Shown in pieces: positions 61,594 through 64,000 of a stretch of 64,000 nt of DNA; the stretch's first letter is position 1, and each line of letters starts with the position of its first letter. Origin of the DNA: Klebsiella terrigena (lineage in GTDB: Bacteria; Pseudomonadota; Gammaproteobacteria; Enterobacterales; Enterobacteriaceae); the NCBI RefSeq assembly GCF_006539725.1, contig NZ_BJNO01000005.1, forward strand, positions 124,001-188,000. Direction: 5' to 3'. The notes under the pieces are model-generated. The model was not told the DNA's origin. It worked only from the letters and a program-made list of their open reading frames with translations, and searched no databases. Both the position numbers and the translations under genes were made by a program.

Positions 61594-61634
61594 GAGCAAA
61601 TGCCGGGCAGTATTGCCCGGTTTTTAACCTTTGT

Positions 61635-62489
61635 CTACAGGCTGAGCTCGACGATTTTGTTGTCGATAAGACGCGCCTGGCCGAGCCATGCTGCCATCAG
61701 GATCACCGCCCGCTGGCTGGTCTCCGTGAGCTCCAGCAGCGTATCGGCATCGCGGATCTGAATATCGTCAGAGCGGAAGCCCTTTTCGTCCAGCTCCTGC
61801 CCGGCAAGGGTAATCATTTCATCCAGATTACGATCGCCGGCCGCCAGCTTTTCCGCCACGCTATTCAGCACTTTATACAAGCCTGGGGCGATTTTACGCT
61901 GGTCGGCGGTCAGGTAGCCGTTGCGCGAGCTGAGCGCCAGGCCATCTTTGGCGCGGATAATCGGTACGCCGATAATCTCGATATCGTAGCCCATGTCGGC
62001 AACCATCTTGCGGATCAGCGCCAGCTGCTGGAAGTCCTTCTCGCCAAAGCAGGCGACGTCCGGCTGCACCAGGTTGAACAGCTTGCTGACGATGGTGGAG
62101 ACGCCGCGGAAGTGGCCCGGACGGCTGGCTCCTTCAAGCATGGTCGACAGGCCGGGAACGTCGACGTAGGTCTGGCCTTCAGTACCGTGCGGATAGATCT
62201 CCGCCGGAGCCGGTGCGAATACGAAGTCCACTTTGCGTTTGTTCAGCTTCTCGCAATCGTCCTGCAGCGTGCGCGGGTAGCGCGTCAAATCGTCAGGGCG
62301 GTCGAACTGCATCGGGTTAACGAAAATGCTGACCACCACGACGTCAGCGCTGGCTTTCGCCTCATCAACCAGCTTCATATGGCCGTCATGCAGGTTGCCC
62401 ATGGTGGGAACCAGCGCAATGCGCTTGCCTTCCTGACGTAAACGGCGGATATGCTGACGCAGCAGCGGCAGGGATTCAATAATCAGCAC
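61635..62489 (-). CDS. panC: Pantothenate synthetase PanC
   Basis: ATP-dependent ligase that joins pantoate and beta-alanine to make pantothenate. It has 284 residues (283 in E. coli). The nucleotidyl-transferase HIGH-like motif NLHDGHMKL lies at about 32-40, followed by the pantoate site and a KMSKS-like SSRNGYL. It is 11 nt downstream of panB. It uses the beta-alanine made by PanD, whose gene stands apart 149 nt away. Confidence 0.96.
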   Translation of the reverse strand: MLIIESLPLLRQHIRRLRQEGKRIALVPTMGNLHDGHMKLVDEAKASADVVVVSIFVNPMQFDRPDDLTRYPRTLQDDCEKLNKRKVDFVFAPAPAEIYPHGTEGQTYVDVPGLSTMLEGASRPGHFRGVSTIVSKLFNLVQPDVACFGEKDFQQLALIRKMVADMGYDIEIIGVPIIRAKDGLALSSRNGYLTADQRKIAPGLYKVLNSVAEKLAAGDRNLDEMITLAGQELDEKGFRSDDIQIRDADTLLELTETSQRAVILMAAWLGQARLIDNKIVELSL

Positions 62490-62500
62490 AACAAGACTCC

Positions 62501-63292
62501 TTAATGGAAACTGTGTTCTTCGCCCGGATAGACGCCGGACTCCACTTCGGCAATATACTGCCGTACCGCCGCGCGCATGTCGCCTGCTGCGGTGAGGAAA
62601 TTTTTAGCGAATTTAGGAATATGGCCGCCGGTGATGCCGAAGGCGTCGTGCATCACGAGGATTTGCCCGTCGGTGACGTTGCCGGCGCCAATGCCGATCA
62701 CCGGAATGGTCAGCGCCTCGGTCACGCGCTGGGCCAGCGCCACCGGCACGCACTCCAGCACCAGCAGCTGCGCGCCTGCGGCTTCAAGCGCCAGCGCGTC
62801 GTCAAGCAGCGTTTGCGCCGCGTCGCCGCGTCCCTGGACCTTATAGCCGCCAAAAACGTTAACCGACTGCGGCGTCAGGCCAAGATGGCCGCAAACCGGC
62901 ACCGCCCGTTCTGCCAGCATTTTTACGGTCTCGGCAAGCCACGCGCCGCCTTCAATCTTGACCATGTTCGCGCCCGCGCGCATCACCACGGCGGCGCTGG
63001 CGAAGGTCTGTTCCGGCGTGGCGTAGGCCATAAACGGCAGGTCGGCGAGCAGCAGGCAGGACGGAGCGCCGCGGCGTACCGCCTGAGTGTGATAGGCAAT
63101 GTCTTCAACCGTCACCGGCAGCGTGGAGTCGTGGCCCTGTACCGTCATGCCCAGCGAGTCGCCAACCAGCATCACGTTAATGCCCTCATCGGCAAACAGC
63201 TTTGCGAAGCTATAGTCGTAGGCGGTGATGGTGGCGAAGCGCTTCTTCTCCTGTTTGCATTTCTGCAGCAGGGCAATAGTGGTCGGTTTCAT
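62501..63292 (-). CDS. panB: Ketopantoate hydroxymethyltransferase PanB
   Basis: First step of the pantoate branch, transferring a hydroxymethyl group from methylene-tetrahydrofolate to ketoisovalerate. It has 263 residues (264 in E. coli). The TIM-barrel motifs [23 protein letters not shown] and GIGAG are present. It heads panB-panC. In E. coli K-12 a fimbrial cluster separates panB from folK; here only 117 nt do. Confidence 0.96.
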   Translation of the reverse strand: MKPTTIALLQKCKQEKKRFATITAYDYSFAKLFADEGINVMLVGDSLGMTVQGHDSTLPVTVEDIAYHTQAVRRGAPSCLLLADLPFMAYATPEQTFASAAVVMRAGANMVKIEGGAWLAETVKMLAERAVPVCGHLGLTPQSVNVFGGYKVQGRGDAAQTLLDDALALEAAGAQLLVLECVPVALAQRVTEALTIPVIGIGAGNVTDGQILVMHDAFGITGGHIPKFAKNFLTAAGDMRAAVRQYIAEVESGVYPGEEHSFH

Positions 63293-63409
63293 AACGTTTC
63301 CTGATGATGAAAGTCATATTAACCGGCATTCTAACAGCAGCACTGGAGGGGGCAACGGTTTTAGGCAACCGATAACGACGATCGCCGGAATTGCTAAAAG
63401 CAGCGGGGA

Positions 63410-63889
63410 CTACCAGAGAGCGGGTTTGTCGGCAGCGAGCTGGGTCAGTACGCTGCGTAACGCGACGCCGTCAGGAAAATGGAGTTCGGGGGCAATCTCA
63501 AACAGCGGCCACAGCATAAAGCCGCGGTTTTTCATATCGTAATGCGGCACCGTCAGGCGCTCGCTGTCGATGACCTGCTCGCCAAACAGCATGATATCGA
63601 GATCGAGCGTGCGCGGACCCCAGCGTTCGGCCTTGCGTTCGCGGCCCTGCTGCAGCTCGATGCGCTGGGTATTATCCAGCAGCGCTTCTGCGGCAAGCCC
63701 GGTCTCCAGTGCGACGGCGGCGTTAAGGTAGTCAGGCTGATCCTGCGGCCCCAGCGGCGGCGTGCGGTAGAAAGAGGAGACGGCGACGATCCGGCTATTG
63801 GGGATCTCCGCCAGCGCGGCAACGGCAGCATTAACCTGCTCCAGAGGAGCGGCCAGATTGCTGCCGAGGGCGATAAAGGCGAGCGTCAT
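63410..63889 (-). CDS. folK: 6-hydroxymethyl-dihydropterin pyrophosphokinase FolK
   Basis: Folate pathway kinase that activates the pterin before dihydropteroate synthase. It has 159 residues, as in E. coli. The family motif [14 protein letters not shown] lies at about 88-101, and QPDYLNAAV at 50-58. Its ATG overlaps the pcnB stop by 4 nt, so folK is translationally coupled to pcnB. Confidence 0.96.
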   Translation of the reverse strand: MTLAFIALGSNLAAPLEQVNAAVAALAEIPNSRIVAVSSFYRTPPLGPQDQPDYLNAAVALETGLAAEALLDNTQRIELQQGRERKAERWGPRTLDLDIMLFGEQVIDSERLTVPHYDMKNRGFMLWPLFEIAPELHFPDGVALRSVLTQLAADKPALW

Positions 63890-64000
63890 GCGCCGCCCGG
63901 GCGCGGGGCGCGTTTGCGTGGTCGACGATGACGGCGGCGCGGCGCCGGCTCTTCATCGAGCTCGTTAAGCATATCTTTTTGATCCGGCGGCGGAGCAACC
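63886..64000 (-). CDS. pcnB: Poly(A) polymerase I, C-terminal end (partial)
   Basis: The last 37 codons are visible: [20 protein letters not shown], then a strongly basic tail ([15 protein letters not shown]). This matches the C-terminus of E. coli PcnB, which adds poly(A) tails and controls RNA decay and plasmid copy number. The catalytic part lies outside the window to the right. The stop overlaps the folK start. Confidence 0.93.
   Translation of the reverse strand, partial: VAPPPDQKDMLNELDEEPAPRRRHRRPRKRAPRPGGA

Noticed and set aside
61603..61625. Plus-strand terminator (CCGGGCA/TGCCCGG plus five T) between panC and panD
   Set aside because: The structure is real, but there is no plus-strand gene reading into it. 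I treat it as part of the panC 3' region rather than evidence for a hidden plus-strand transcript.

Overview
The window is a stretch of enterobacterial chromosome. It runs from rsmH in the division and cell-wall (dcw) cluster to the 3' end of pcnB. Almost every gene is recognisable by sequence and by its fixed place on the Escherichia coli / Salmonella / Klebsiella / Enterobacter map. The GC-rich coding style, two complete ERIC repeats, the ampE-aroP insertion and the missing Yad fimbrial cluster point to an Enterobacteriaceae genome close to, but not, E. coli K-12. I do not name a species.

Region 1 (1-20959, all +) is the dcw cluster: rsmH, ftsL, ftsI, murE, murF, mraY, murD, ftsW, murG, murC, ddlB, ftsQ, ftsA, ftsZ, lpxC. 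It is very tightly packed and makes lipid II, flips and polymerises septal peptidoglycan, and builds the Z ring. secM-secA follows with an intact SecM arrest peptide, then mutT. Region 2 (21426-28518, mostly -) holds yacG-zapD-coaE, the divergent guaC, the ppdD-hofB-hofC type IV pilus operon with a good CRP-S (Sxy/TfoX-type) site, and nadC. Region 3 (28813-34157) is ampD-ampE, then a two-gene GH43 glycosidase plus GPH sugar transporter operon that E. coli K-12 lacks here, then aroP.

Region 4 (34709-42192) is the pyruvate dehydrogenase locus pdhR-aceE-aceF-lpdA. It has a perfect PdhR operator, an FNR-like box and ERIC elements in the pdhR-aceE and aceF-lpdA gaps. Region 5 (42305-45187) is variable: a small secreted protein whose start codon reads ATA, a DUF2950 and DUF3300 (yacH) pair, and a possible 18-residue membrane peptide. 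Region 6 (45386-58946) has acnB, yacL, speE-speD, yacC, cueO behind a CueR-type promoter, gcd behind a promoter overlapped by a perfect CRP site, hpt, can, yadG-yadH and yadI. The perfect Shine-Dalgarno sequence of yadI is folded into a hairpin.

Region 7 (59009-64000) has the deacetylase yadE, an AT-rich tandem pair of unrecognised 78-residue membrane proteins, the pantothenate genes panD, panC and panB, then folK and the end of pcnB. The yad/htrE fimbrial genes that separate panB from folK in E. coli K-12 are absent, as is yadD between panD and panC.

I saw no rRNA, tRNA, CRISPR array, prophage or insertion sequence. The best candidates for something undescribed are the duplicated membrane-protein pair, the ATA-start secreted protein, the 18-residue peptide and the yadI ribosome-site hairpin.
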